Of a stretch of 64,000 bases of DNA, positions 11,201 to 26,200 are shown one piece after another (the stretch's first letter is position 1; each line of letters opens with the position of its first letter). Location: the NCBI RefSeq assembly GCF_036898095.1, contig NC_090735.1, forward strand, positions 3,204,978 through 3,268,977. Reading direction: 5' to 3'. The notes under the pieces were generated by a model, which was not told the origin of the DNA, searched no databases, and was given only the letters and a program-made list of their open reading frames with translations. Made by a program: the position numbers and the translations under genes. The stretch comes from Palaemon carinicauda (taxonomy: Eukaryota; Arthropoda; Malacostraca; Decapoda; Palaemonidae).

Positions 11201-14200
11201 GAAAGAGTCGCATGCGAAGGGCTCGCGCGACACAGGAATCTCATGCTCGCGTGGGCGCGCATCCGCGTGGGTGGGGGCGGGCGCGAGGGCGTGGTGGCAC
11301 GCAGGCGAAGATTCAGGAACGAGGGAGCAATGGCGCGCTAGCGATAGGAGGTAGACCACTCCCTACATTCAATACATACATTATCACTATCACACCGCTG
11401 GCCCCTACAGTGAGGACATAAGGTGTGGGGATCGGTGTCGACCGCCGACATAAAGGTCCCACAAGGGCGGCCGGGAAGTCCAGGGCAAGTACGCATTGTC
11501 AGTAGAGGCCAACTTCAAGCACACTGCAAAAGAGAAAAAGCAAAAACAGAATAATATGGCAGTCAAAGCGAGGGAGAGCGCAGACAGGTCTGTTCTCTTC
11601 CCGAGCCAAAAGTAAAGTGAAGCATTCACCGGTGTGTGTGAGGGGGGGGGGTTTAGCTAGCTACCCCTTCCTACCCCCCCGCTAACTAGCGGCGGGGTAG
11701 TAAACCCTCGTTAAAACTTTTATGGCTCGTCATTCAGCTACGCCGAAGTAATTACCCCATGTAAATAGCGTGGTTTGTATTTCAGTTACGGAACAAACTG
11801 TAATTAAACAATATATCATTTAATGTAGTAAGCAAACCGACATTTGTAATAACCTGATATTTATTTCATATGAAGCCCAATTATTTGTTGACTTTTCTAG
11901 CTGGAAATCTTAGTCATGGGATTCAGATTAGGCCTACCCTAGGGCAAAATGTAAGAAACTCGACTTACCAACAGCTTCTTGGAACCTACTGAGTTTGTAA
12001 GTTGAGGACCTGTAACATATAACCTGCATACAGGAATAAAAAGGTCTAGTTTTGAGCTGGAAAAAATCAAAATTCTGTATGGTAGATATAACCAGTCCTT
12101 TAACATGGTGTAAAGGACTTTTTGAAGGAACAAAATGGTAATAAAAATAAAATGCAAAAGGAATATAGAAAATAAGAAAAGGAACATGCTCTTAATGTAA
12201 CTTGACGTAAAAATGCTTATCCCTTTCCCAGATATGGACAAACATATAAGTTTGGTTGTTTGTTAAGTTCTAAACCAAACGAATGAGCTTAAAACCTTTA
12301 AAACTTCACAAAGTTTTAAGGATATTAAGTTCATTCGATCATATTAGATTGTTCTGCCTGTGTTTTACATACGAACAATGAACTAACATCCTTAAAACTT
12401 TTATGAATTCTTTAGCTTCTTCTATCTCATTACAAACTCCATGGGAATAAAACACGATATGGGTATGTCTGTGTGAGGTAGGAAGGAAAGAACTAACATC
12501 CACCTCTGCTGATCTTTTCAATTACCCCTTCTGCTACCCTTTCTTGCAACCTTGAAGAGGATGGGGGTTGAAGCATAGAACCAAGCTATTGCCAGATGTG
12601 CTGTGTTAGGAACTTGAGCTGCCCAAACAGTTCTCTCTTGCTATGTCATGGAAGGTGTGAAAAAGTAATAACACTGAAAGACTGTTTCTAGCTATGTTGA
12701 GGCATTTACTGTATATCAGTAGATCTAGGAAAGGTGGAGTTACCACACTTCCAAATGGGCTGCATGTAGCAACCAGTCAAAAATAAGTATATGAATAATA
12801 ATAGGCAAGGCTTATGATACAATAGCAAGAGGGAGAAATGTGTGCCACTAGCCCCATTGATAGTCAGAGCAGGTGGGTGGATTGGTGAGCTTCAAGAGAA
12901 GGTAGACAAGTAAATCCTTACGAAACAAAGTCTTGGAACTGCCTAATGGTGTAAAGGTCTTGGTAACATCCTTACCTTTCAGTCAAAAGCGCTACTACCA
13001 TCTTAACATAGGTTAAAATACAATTAGTGCACACGATTGCTGTAGATTTTCGTCATATCTATATAATATGAAGGAAATCCCGAGTTTCTCGAGGACTGAG
13101 AAGTTGCTCAAACCTCTTGGAATGTCATGTGTGAAGCTTGCTAAGATCACCATCAGTTACTGTGATAAGTACTCAAGTTCCAACTTCCACTTAAGTACAG
13201 AAGTTCCAAATTCACTTAAGTACTCAAGTTCCAACTTCACCTATGTACTCAAGTTCCAAATCCACTTAAGTGCTCAAGTTCCAAATCCACTTAAGTGCTC
13301 AAGTTCCAAATTCACTTAAGTACTCAAGTTCCAACTTCACTTATGATTTTTGTGGCTAAATTGATAGTTACATTTCAACTTCTTTATAATCCGCCGACGC
13401 TCATTTTTGTGGCATACCTTTCACTCATCAGTTTTGAGTCTGATCCCAATGTTATATACAAATTTATTTCTATTGCCCACAAGATTACAAGACATAATGT
13501 TACACAAGAAAGGAAACAGGAAAAGCTTACCTAATATACCCGCACAATCTGTTGACATCCGACACTGGAACACCGATAGGGCTTCTGATAAATCTTTATT
13601 TGAACCGATACTCATCCTTCCCAAGCTAATTAGTGACTGCCTACGAGATGAAATTGATTCTGAAAGATAATTAAAAGGAAATTTAACAACAGAACTTGAT
13701 ATAATGTATAGAAAATAATGTCTCCTGAATGATAGAATAACATTGTTTTCTAAAGAGACCATAAAGCTTTTTTAAATGTCTGCTATAAATATTTTTTATT
13801 TCCTTTCTTCTCTATTACCTTTAAAAGTTAGGTTATAACTATAAAAGAAATAATGGCAACCTTCAAAAAAATTAAATATTACTAAAAATACATTAAGCAC
13901 ACTCAACTTATATATACAAATGTCATTAGTTCAGCTCTTTCCCTAAGAGCAGCTTCCTTATATAGCAACAAATTTAGTATGAAAATCCTTACAAGAAAAT
14001 CCTCTCTACAAAAGTGAACAGACTGAATAGAATGTAAATATATATTCAATATAAAATGGCTTCAAAATACAGATTACATCATTTTAGATACATTGTCAAA
14101 AAAAACATTTCAACTTTATACAATATAATGAGAGTACGACAACATACCTCGTCGAATTTCATCTTGAACGTCTTCCTTTGTTAATAGAGATGAAGACACC

Positions 14201-17200
14201 TCTCCTGCTAATATAGACTCCGTTAATGTGTCAAATATTGAATCCCTAGGCAAATACGATGATCGATAACCAGGGGTCTGTAACAATGTCTTCTCAAATT
14301 CTTCAGAATTCATAAAGCTCTCCTCGTCTTTAGTTAATGAAGTAATCTGTAAAAAAAAAATACTTATCAATGAACAAAATATAGGAGATGCAAGGAAGCA
14401 GAGTATTGTGTATCTATGAAGGTAAAAGAAAAAAGAAAATAGAGAAATGGGCGTTTACGATGGAAAATGAAAACAGGTATTACTATAAAGAAGGAAAAAA
14501 AGATATTTAAGAAGAAAAAATTGGAATTATCTATATGCTTAGCGAAATCTGCATGAAAATTTATTTTCCTGGATTATATAAAAAGTTTAATATTTTCATC
14601 ATTAGCTGAAAGAATTGCTTATTCGATGACTTAGCATAACTTCACTAAACAAGGCTTTTATACAAGCATTCAATAAAATTTAGATTTGAAATTCACCCAA
14701 CTGCGAAACATATTCTTTACAATCTTTCAGTTTTCCTTGAAAAAGTATCTAAAAACAAAACCCTGTGCCCCTGAACACTAGCAATGGAAAAGGACAAAAT
14801 TGAGGTTATAGTTGAGTGGATAAGGGAATATTGTAGCTTATAAGCTAAAGATTATGATGTCACTATACAAAATTTATGTTACATTTTCTTATAATTATTC
14901 CTAATGTCACTGACCAATTGGAGAGGATCCACCTTTCAACTCTTTTTTTCTTGCATCTTCCATTATATTAAAGGATCAGGCCTTCTAGTTTTACAATATT
15001 TCTTGGTTTTCTTAGGATACTGGCAGATTCAATAAACATTATACATTTGCATAATCAAAACATTCAGAAACAATATCCTAGTTATACATGTAGTATGCAC
15101 AAGCAAACGAACACTAATGTTTATTCAGCTAAGTGATAATTATTAGCTATTGGTTAAAATCAGTGAACCTTGTCATCAATAAAAAAAAAAAATGGTATTT
15201 TTATTATAAAATAAATTTTTGAACATACTTACCTGGTAGTTATATACAGTATATAGCTGACGTCAGGGATGTAAGCTATATATATAACTACCGGGTTAGT
15301 CTCATGATTAAAATATAACAGAATAAGAGGCCAAGGGTGATGGCCTGTTGTTGGGTCAAAAGCTCAATATAGTGTATACAGAAGGTCCCCCCCCCCCCCC
15401 AACTTACAAACATTCAGATATAAACACAGTAAAAAAGCATACCTTTCCTAAGTTTCCAGTGAAGGTGTCATCATCCTCATCACTGTTGGTAATATCCAAA
15501 AGTGCCTCCAGTCTTGCAACTGAAGATTGAGTCGAGAGTCTGGAATTGATTGGCTCCTGTTTGTACGTTTCTTCATTATTTATGTGATTCTGACCACTTG
15601 AGCTACAACTGTCCTTTAGTTCTGTAGTCTGAACGGAGTCCTTCCCACTTTTAATATTTTCGACAAACGTTAAAAATTTTGAATTGAAGCCGCACTCGGT
15701 CTTTCTTCTTTCCTTCATTTTCTCAACTTTAGCTGGATATTCCTTTTTCACCTCTTGGACCTGTTTCATTAAGTTATTAAGATTGGCCTTGGTCTGGTGT
15801 CGCAACTCTTCCACAGTTGCACAGTAAACATCATTTGTTGACGATAAAACAGATTTTGAGTTCTTGACCTTCGCAAAGTTCACGTCTTCAAACTTCGACA
15901 GAATCTTTGATGCAAGCGGAGTTGGAGCATCCCTGGCTGGACTCTGAGTGAGAAGTGCCATTCTTGCGATTAGCTCATCATTTGAGGGACTCTTGTTGTC
16001 TATATTACATAAAGCTGCTAATCCATTTTCACATTTTAGACTGCTATAAGCTGAAACTTTTCCTCTACATAGTTGCTGTAAAGGCACTGGGGTTTTAAAT
16101 GGGTCCTCACAAGATACAGCACCTGTTACACTCAGGTGATCAATTTTATTAATGCAAGGTGTGTAGTCAATGAGCTTTGCACAGTGTGTACCATTCTCTG
16201 ATGTAAACCCAGACTTAATTGGTGTTTGTTTGGCTTTAGAGAATTGTGGCAAATCAGAACTATTGCTAAGAGCAAGACTCTTCTTCCCTGGTCCCACAGT
16301 TCGATGAAATGATTTGCCTTTGCTTTTCTTAAGTTTGCTTTTAGGAGTGATATCAATTTTTTCTATTGCATCTAAAAGTGTCTCGGCACGCTTTTCTTCT
16401 GCACGACCTGATAAAATACAGAATTATTTTTAGAACAATAAAATATAGGATCTCCCAAGAAACTATCTCAATTAAAAATACAATTATTAGTAATTACTGT
16501 CATATAAGTTATCTAAAAGGAATTATTTTGGGAAAACATATGACTATATTCTCTGATTTTTATACCATCTACATCTGCTTCTTATAGTAAAACTTATATA
16601 CATGGATATGTTAGAAGATCTTCACCTTCCAAAACATCTTTAATCCTAAAGCCAGCAGCACCCAGATACATACAAAAAGAACAAGTAGCAGCTTGAGGGA
16701 AACAACATAATTGGAGCAGAAAGAAATAGCAAAAATAAGCTGGACAGAAAGGTGAAAGTGTACCTACAGAGTGCCATGTGAGGGACACTAATGGCGCTAC
16801 TTACAAAGGTGGCTTTCAAAGATAGCCATTATGTTTCTGAAAACCAATTATGCACACAATTTAAGAACTTCCTCGTGGAATTCAAGTAAAAGATAAGAGG
16901 TTACAACCTCAAGTTAACCCATCTGATTCTCTTCTCAGTTTTTAAACTGAACATTTTTAACATGTAAACACAAGAACCTCATTCTTTTAATTTGATATTG
17001 GAAGAAAATTATGTCTTAACCCTTTTATCCCCAATGGACGTACTGGTACGTTTCACAAAACTCATCCCTTTACCCCCATGGACGTACTGGTACGTCCTTG
17101 CAAAAATCTGCTATTTACATTTTTTTTTTTTTGCATATTTTTTATAATTTTATGAGAAACTTCAGGCATTTTCCAAAAGAATGAGACCAACCTGACCTCT

Positions 17201-20200
17201 CTATGATGAAAACTAAGGCTGTTAGAGCAATTAAAAAAAATATATTGCCAAATGTGCTTGAAAAAAAAAAAAAAACCACCTGGGGGTTAAGGGTTGGAAA
17301 GTTCCAAATAGCCTGGGGGTAAAAGGGTTAACATGCATCATAGATGGTACTAAAAATTCTCTGGAGTGGCACTGCATTCTTCTTTCACTCTTATGTTGCT
17401 CTCTGATCTCTTCCAACTAAGCAATTTCTAAAAGATTTAAATCACTACTGCATAACTTTCACTTCTCATTCATCATCATCATCACCATCTCCTCCCACGC
17501 CCAGTGACGCAAAGGGCCTCAGTTCGATTTTGCCAGTCGTCTCTACTTCTCATCAAGGTATAACTAACTTAATAAACCTTCCAAGATGGAAGAAATTCAA
17601 TTCGAGAAGTCCTTTTCAACTTTTTTTAATAACATCAATAACTAGGTAAATAAACATATACTAAGATATACCTTTTTTTCCTTTAGGTTGGTGCTTAGTG
17701 TGCCCATGTGAGTTCTGGTGTTTTTGTTCATGGAGTTTTTGTTCCTGCTGGAGTTGGTAGCTTCCTCTACAATCCACGGTTACCATTTCCAAAGTGAGAC
17801 CAGCCTCCTCTTCCACTTTATTGGCCTCCTCTCTCGTATCGATCTGTTTTAATTAAAGTCATACAATTGAAGATACAGGTCACCAACTTACAAAACATTT
17901 GGAGATCCAAACACCAAACCAACTAAAATTAACCAAGATAAAATAAATAAATACTGTAATAAAACAATATATCATTTAATACAGTAAGCAAAATAACATT
18001 TGTAATAACCTGATATCTACTTCATATGAATCACAACTATTTGTTGACCTTAGTAGCTGGAAATCATAGGTCAGGCCTACCCTAGGCTAAAATTTAACAA
18101 AAATTCGACTTAAAAACAGCTTCTTGGAACCTGTTAAGTTTGTAAGTTCAGGAACTTCTGTACTGTATATAAATGCAAGTGAGTTGACCCTAATGAAATT
18201 AAGAAGTATACACAAAACATTTATAAGTTGAGGACTCATTGAAAGTATACTCATTTCTAGCAAAATTACAAGTCTAAGAATATTTTCTCACTATAGAATA
18301 ACTTGTAATATAATGATTACAAACTACAAAAAATTAATTGTTTTTTATATAATTTGCATAAATGAAAGTTTTAAATAAACAAAGATATTAGAAAAAAATA
18401 TAAATCTCATAGACTGGCCAAAACATATAAAGTACCATCCCCATAAAAAAAATAACATGATTCGTAATATGAGAGAATGCATTTTTAGAATTAAATTGGA
18501 GTCTACTATTTGGTAGCTAAAATAATATAAATTTTAGATGTCATTTGTATTTTTTTTCTAAATATTCAAATAAAAGTTTTTTTAGTAAGGTAAGCTTCTG
18601 GCAAGAACTGGAAACCTATAATGAAAAATTATCAAGGTTCTGGCACCCCCCTCCCCAGTATCAATGTAGATCTCTGCAAAAAGAATGACAGAGTAAACAA
18701 TGGATAGATGTCACAAAGGGGCTGTAATGCTAAAATATAGAGAAAGATAATCCCATCAATGCGGGGGCTTTTAATTCTTTGCCAAAAGACCTGTAGTCGG
18801 TATCAGCAGAAGGATAGGAGTGAGGGTGAGGAACACTCATTCTCTGTAGAACGCAGCCAGTTTGCCGACTCTTCCTCCTAAGACTAAGGCTACTAAAAAT
18901 ACAGTACAGTCAGCCATCCCTCTTCGCGGGAGTCAAGTAACAGAGACAGGATTATTCCTTTTAAATTGGCACAAGTTCATGGCACCTTTGCTATCCAGAA
19001 AAGGAAGGGTGACCTTGTACTCCGTTAGTTCCGATGTAGGCTACTGCCGTCATTTTGTTTGAAAACACCTCCACGGTCTTCCCTACAATCAGTGGTATCT
19101 GATCCTGAAGGGCTTTCAATATTGCTATAAGCTATCGGACTTAGCAGCCACATCAGGCATAAGCACCCACCCCATAGATAGGAGGCTGATGGCTAACGAC
19201 AGAACCCAATACTCGGACACGAGTGGGGGGCCGACGATAAGCTATCGACAATTGATATATTGAGCCAACTCCAGTGAGGTCTATTTCCCCGACAGATATG
19301 CATTCACATGCACATTAACTAGCATATTGTAGAAATTTACCGACTCATGGTATTACCAGATAAAAAACTTTTGAGCTTAGATTCCATTCAACAGTTGACT
19401 ATTCTTGTCAATGATTTTATCATCATCCGTAAACTCCATAGATTATAATAATCATCACATCTATTGCCATTATGAGGTATACCAAAGTCCTAAGTAACCT
19501 CTGCATCAACAAGAAAATCTTTCAAATGGGGATAACTGTCACTGTGTACGGCTGTCATCTAACGTGGGAGAATGTATTACAAGGACATCAAATGAACGCA
19601 GCCTTCTCAACTGGCAACACTCACAGGGTTCTCCCTTGACTAACACACACAGCTAGCTTCTTTATAATGTGTATTATCATATATTGTGAAGTATATCTTT
19701 CATCTCTCTCATGAATAGTATCAATGCCTAATGGCACATAAAGTTCCTTATCATTTTCATCATTGGGATACTTCATCAGTAATTATGCTTCAAGGTAATT
19801 CATTGCAACTATAATTAGTTACGTTTTAATTTTCCCTATAACCCTCAGAATCTCTGTTGGCTATCACCTTCATCTTTGCCTAACAGAGGGCGAGATTCTA
19901 CAACACTTAGCCCTCCTTTCAACAATGTCTTGGGCCTGGGTTCAGCAAATGGCATGCTAGGAGGAGGCATATTTGGATCCATAGGTGGCAAAATCCCATG
20001 AGTAACTAACTGCTCATAGCAAGCTGGTATGGGTCAATACTGTATAGATTGTGTTACCAATTGGTAATTCATATTCTGTTCTTACCAAATATATAAAATA
20101 CTTGATTTTTTTGGCTTGTGATCCACAGAAACATGGACATCATCTATTGATGATAGTCGTCTACCAGCAGTAAGAGTTAAGAGTATCACCATTAGATGAT

Positions 20201-23200
20201 TATTACCCGTTGAAAGATTAAAATTGCACTAATTTATTGTGCATCAACAACTCCCTCAGCAGATAGATCAACAACACTTTTGACATCATCAAAACACTAG
20301 AACCAATTTAGCACTTCAACATAAACATCTCTACTAGCACTGGCATCTTGATATGTTGGCCTAGCCTAATAAATTTAGTATAATTCAATTGTCATCAAAG
20401 AGGACTACACAAAACTGGCAGAAAAAATGCAATAGTAACATTCGGAGTGCCAGTATCAAACACATGGAGTAATAGAAGACTGTAATTAAACAAAAGTGAC
20501 TGCTTTTATGACAATATATAAACAACCACCAGACACATACCTGTGTGAGGTATTAATGTAAATACTGTATTCAATATGAAACACCATAAACTGTTCTCTA
20601 TTTTTTTTTTTGCTAGAAATAAAAAATAAACAAAATCTTTATCCCTCTACCCTTACAAATAATATAATTTACCCAAAATTGCGTTTGTTTTCATTGATCA
20701 TCAATTTCCCATAGACTCTGCAATGAAACCTAAGGAAGACCATTTGTAACAACCTTTTAATGAATACTGTAATTTGAATGCAGTAGTGTACAGTATTCAC
20801 TTCATAATGCTTAAAAATACCAAATAATATACTGTACATATAATGAAAATTAATACAATTTCCATGGAAAACTTCATTTAAAATATTTAATTTTATATGT
20901 ATGACAATATAATAAATTACAAGTTGCTATCTTCATTTAGCAAAGAAAACCATGGAAAGTATAAAAATAAAATAATACAAATTTAGATTACTAAAATGAA
21001 GAAGTTAGAATGAATAAAACAATCTTAACATTCAAAATTATACCCAAATGATGTGACATATGACAGACTCAAAGGCATACCAATAAACTACTAATACTGT
21101 ATTAAAAAAAATACAATGAAAGGCACTTACTACAACTGAATCATCAAGATGGGTAGACGAAGAAAACATGACATCTGCTTTGGGAGATCTCTTTGCAGCT
21201 CGATTTATGTTGATGGACGACAATAATCTGGTAGGTGTTATACCATTCATGCAGTGAACTGTCCTACGTCTATCGCCTAGTATTCCTAAATGATAAAAAT
21301 TATAAAACTATCAAGTGGAATACATAAAATTAGCTATATAAAATTCTAAAAGAAACCTTAATACCGCAAAATATTGTACATTCTGGTTTTAGCTTTTTAT
21401 ATTACTATACAATACAATCAAAACCAGTGAATCTGAAAAATTCATTATCAGAAAACCCTGTGTATTTTAACCTTCTTGAATAAGAATAAGAAAATAAGTG
21501 ACCAGGTCAGAAAAAGGAAGCTTATAGGATCTGGGCCAGTTATGTACATATACAAAGATTCCATTTTACCCATGAAAGAACAATTATCTTGTTTTAATAA
21601 TTTCATCACAAGGAAAATTACCTGCAGGCTGGTTGCATTAAATTTGATTATTTTGAATGATCATGGTTAAACAAGAGCTAAAACATGAAATCATCAGCGT
21701 GTGCCGCCATAAAATGTACTGGTGTATAAGATTTCCTCCTGTCCAGTCCTTCTAATTCGGTAAGGTATGACATAACATATAAGGCACACAGGTATACTAT
21801 ACTGTACATGACATTTATTCACTTTAAGAAGTCATCATTATTATTAAGATATTGTTCCAAAATAAATAATCTTTATCATCATGATATTTTTCCCTAAGAA
21901 ATCACCATTATTATTAACCCTTTTACCCCCAGGCTATTTGGAAATTTCCAACCCTTAACCCCCAGGGGGTTATTTTTTTCCCAGCACATTTTGCAGTATA
22001 TTTTTTCAAATTGCTCTAACAGCCTTAATTTTTGTCATAAAGAGGTCAGGTTGGTCTCATTCTCTTGGAAAATGCCTGAATTTTCTAAAAAAAATATCAA
22101 AAATATGAAAAAAAAAATTTTTTTAGTATTTTTTTGCAAGGACGTACTGTACGTCCATGGGGGTAAAGGGATGGCTTTTGTGAAACGTACCAGTACATCC
22201 TTTGGGGGTAAAAGGGTTACGATATTTTCCCCGTAGGAAATCATCTTTATTATTAAGACATTTTTCCAGATCATCAGAGTTTTTAGACAAAAAAAGGGAC
22301 CAATTACCTGGAGTGAGGTGCAGTGGTAATAACTTTTTACTTTTGTGAGCACTGACTGGTGTGCCAACTGGAGTGCTGACTAAACTTAGAGGTGGTGTTG
22401 GTGGACACAGCTGAAGTTTTCCTTCTGCAAGAACAATAACATTTAATATAAAAAATTTCCAACTTTGTTTAAGAGGTAATGAAGAAATTAATAATAGACA
22501 CTCTCATCATGAGAACCAAAGTAAATATCAAGATAGGTATTAAAACAGTGAAGGTTCAGAAAGGTTCATAAAACTAGATGTAGATAAATCATAGCATCAT
22601 CATCAAAGAAAATGAGAACGTTACACCCACACAAATGAGTCAAATTCAACTCTCAAAGATTTGATTCCAAATAATTCTGAAATAAATAAAATTAATATTC
22701 ACAGCTAAATACTCGAGTGATGATAACTTTACAATTAAAAGAGGCTATACATAAAAAAATAACATTCTTTTCCAAAAACCCGACACTCCTGTGGATCACC
22801 TGTGCTTCCTTGCTGAACAAATCTGACCTCTAACATTAGAGAATGAAAAAGAAATTATTTTTCTCCCTCAATCAAATTGTCTTCTCCACCCACCAGAGCT
22901 ACGTCATAGTTTGAAACGCCATACGTGGCACTCTATGGTAAATAATATCATCTTAGTAATGTCTTACGGTAACTGTTGAATTCACTTTGGCCAGATGTCC
23001 TGGTCTCTGTTAGAAAAATTATTTTTGAGGGTTATTTAGACACTTTTCATTTGTTATATAGATCTAAGCATATCCAAATACGTGTTCCAATGGATTTTGA
23101 AATTCCTTTGTTTGAAAATGCTAAGTGCAAAAGTTTTATTAAGAAGAGAACACCCACATTCACTTTGTTTTTCAAGACGGGCCCGGCAATGAGATTTAAA

Positions 23201-26200
23201 GTGTAAATGTTTGGCATATGTAAATTCTCCAGATAAGCCTAAGAAAGAATATGTAAGTTATTATCTAAAAGGATCTGTGATTGGCACTCTAAACTTGAAG
23301 GAAAAGAAGAGAGTGAACTAGAGGAAAGAACAGAGTATGCTAGGCTAGTGATATTGAGTGGCACTCCACTGGCAATGTTTTCATTGTTCAACCACCAGTT
23401 AATGATAGTTTTGTACCTCCTGCTCAACTGGAACAAGATAGGATGGGAGATCTTTGGCTGCTGACCAGTGACTCTTCAGACACCACCCAAACGATCAATG
23501 GTGCAGGTCCCATGGAACGAGTTTCACCAACGAGGAGTTCTCGCTTGAAAGAGAACAGTTACGCTACTTCTCTGAGATTGCTAATATGATTATCTCGTAG
23601 AGTGAGACTCGCTGCTGCCATGTTTATGTCCAAGTGCTTTATCCATTGCTTGGGATTGACGCTTGACTTTTTCCAATTTACCACTGACCCCCGACTGGGA
23701 CAAAAGGAGAGTAGTCTATCTCAATCCTGATTCAACAGCCTCTTGGAAGATGCCAGGATCAACCAGTTGTTGAGGTATCTCTACAGATGTATCCTGTTTG
23801 AGTGGGCCCAAGCCAAAACTAGATTGAACACTTGCGTGAACACTTGTGCAAAAGTGGACTGTTCAAGGCATAGGACTCTGAACAGATATACTACTCCATC
23901 GAGGATGAAGTGGAGGTATTTGGATTTATGCTTCCTTCAACCTACAAAAGCTTCAAGTCTCCGTATCTGAGGGCAAACTGCATAGTACTCTATGTCTCCA
24001 TGATGAATGGAGTTTGATGAACAAACTGGTTTATTGGCAGGAGGTTGACAATTGTTCTCCAGCCTCCCGTCAACTTTTCAACCAGGAAAAAGAAAAATAT
24101 AGAGCAACATTCTTCTTCTCTCATTTCATCTCTGCCACCAAGGCAAGAGATTTCAGGAACATTGGAGGGTAAATATGGAACGCTACCAGAGAAAGGGTGG
24201 GAAGGTAGATCATCTTCAACGGGTAGGTGCTATCCATATCCAAAGGACTTCTACTACTGACTGTTCTGCTCGAAGTTGCTACCCTGCTAACCAATGGCAT
24301 GGCAGGCATCCTCTGACTCACACCAGTAGGAGAAGCAAACAGTAGATTTCAGACTCTCCTGCCCTTTCTGAACTGGCCAGGTTGGGCATGTAAGAGTGGA
24401 GCAACATCCATGCTTTTCTAGAGGAATAGACAACTGGAGGTCCCAATAGGGTTTTGGAAGTTGTTGGAGCTTTCTTTAAAGCTGATACTGACAGTACAGC
24501 AGAGACCAAAGTTCTTGCTGTAGCCACCTTCAAAGGGCCCGGACCCCTAAAAGTAACTGCAAGATAGATGAGGGATTTGTCTAGCCTTTCTATATTTCTC
24601 CACCATTACCTCTATATCCTTTTGAGAATCAGGGAACAACTTCAAGACCCAGTTGGCTCATTGATTAGCTGACTAGTATACAAAGAGGATCACTGCCTTT
24701 GCAGTAGACAGAACCCATTTGCTATATTTTGGCATCAAAGGATTTGACAAATCTTGAAAAGTGGCAAAGTAGTTGACTGTACCAGACCACTATTCAATAT
24801 CTAAGCCACTGGAGGATAGTTATGGAAGACGTTTCCATGGCAGCAGACTCAAGGACAATCCTGTTGACAAAGCAGAAACTGCGGGATCGATAGTTAGGGG
24901 AAACAGGGTAACACCCTCAGATCCAAAAAATTTCCTTTGTAGAGAGAGTACGGGAGGGGAAATTTACTTGACTGGCTAAACCACAGAGAATTCTCATGTC
25001 CAAAGATCTGAATATCACCCCTGTCCAATGCCACACAAGCAAGTTCTGAACATGGCAACTCCAATGAAGTCTTTGATCATTGAGATGAGCCGGAGCAGCG
25101 ATCAATGACCATAGATCCCAGTTAAAAAAAGCCACGGTAGCCTCTCCAAGTTCAGTGTAATCACGAGTGAGCGCAAGAACATCAATAAATGAACAATCAG
25201 TCTTTGGGGTCTCAGGGTCTGCCGGACTAAAGTCAAGTTTAATGAAGGTGTTGAAAACTTGAGACTCCTCTTCCTTCACAAGAAAGGTAGTCTAACAATC
25301 ACCTCCGGTGACAGATCAGGACCAAGAATAGAACCGAAAGAATAAGATAAGGTGAGGGGAGCTGACTGACAATACTCTTCCCCTTTAGAAACAGAACTGC
25401 CTTTGACATTCAAGCCTCCAGACACTGAAGGAGTACAGCATACTTTAGACTCTGTGGTAAGTGTTAGTGAGCACTATTTTGGGGGTGGCGTCATGTAAAT
25501 ATCATTCACCTGGTAGCAAAGGACGTTGTTTCCAATCCCTTGTACATTATAAAACCTGAAGTCCTGGGTGGTTAGCTGTTCTTGTACCTGGTCTCTCGTG
25601 GAAAGGGCAACTTCCAGAGGTGTGGACATTCCACATGAGGAAAGAACATACCACAAGGAAAGAACATGGAAAAGGTTACATCACTCCCTGACGTTCAAAT
25701 GCAAGGGAGGATCTCTAATGACCAGGGAGTTACGAGAAGGACAACCATGCGATGACCGATCACTGCGTGACTGATCTGGCGGCAACTTATCACACCCAGA
25801 GCAATCACAAGGAAAACAAGGCTCAATAAGCTCAATCACATTCATATGAGGGAATATGTCGTCGTTCGTAAAAGCAAGGAGACTAGTCGCCGATTCCTCT
25901 CCCCCGTTTCTCTATTATACATACACTATGGAACCTCACCATGACTCAATCTCTCCCTTTTGTACCAAAGTATCTTTAGAGAAAGGGAGTGAGCTTTACC
26001 TCAAGCATCTAGGAGAAAGGAAAGGAAAAGGACAGCGTCCTTCATCTTGGCTCTCAGTACAGCACCATTTCTCATGTGTAAGCAAGGAGTGGTGATTCGT
26101 TTCACCCTTATTGAAGCCTGGAAGCATACCTTACATGTGTAACTAGACAATTTCTTCTATATAGTTTCTGAAGTTTGCATGTTTACACAATAAAGTAAAC

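Larger units (their letters stand above)
5551..11797 (-). mobile_element. DIRS element A (tyrosine-recombinase retrotransposon)
   Basis: About 6.25 kb, in the last HAUS6 intron. Coding order on the minus strand is gag, RT-RNase H, YR, then the internal complementary region, as in DIRS1-type elements. Inverted terminal repeats lie at 5551-6028 and 11613-11797; both contain 'cgttaaaacttttatgg'-like sequence. The ends, ATGACAAATTC on the left and GGAACAAA on the right, are fixed by the circle-junction copy at 6077-6178. No target-site duplication is expected or seen. All three genes are broken, so this copy is dead. A LINE fragment splits the left repeat. Confidence 0.9.

Noticed and set aside
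22035..22367. A 110-codon minus frame covering exon 9 and MITE copy 2
   Set aside because: It is in a different frame from exon 9 and mostly translates the MITE.
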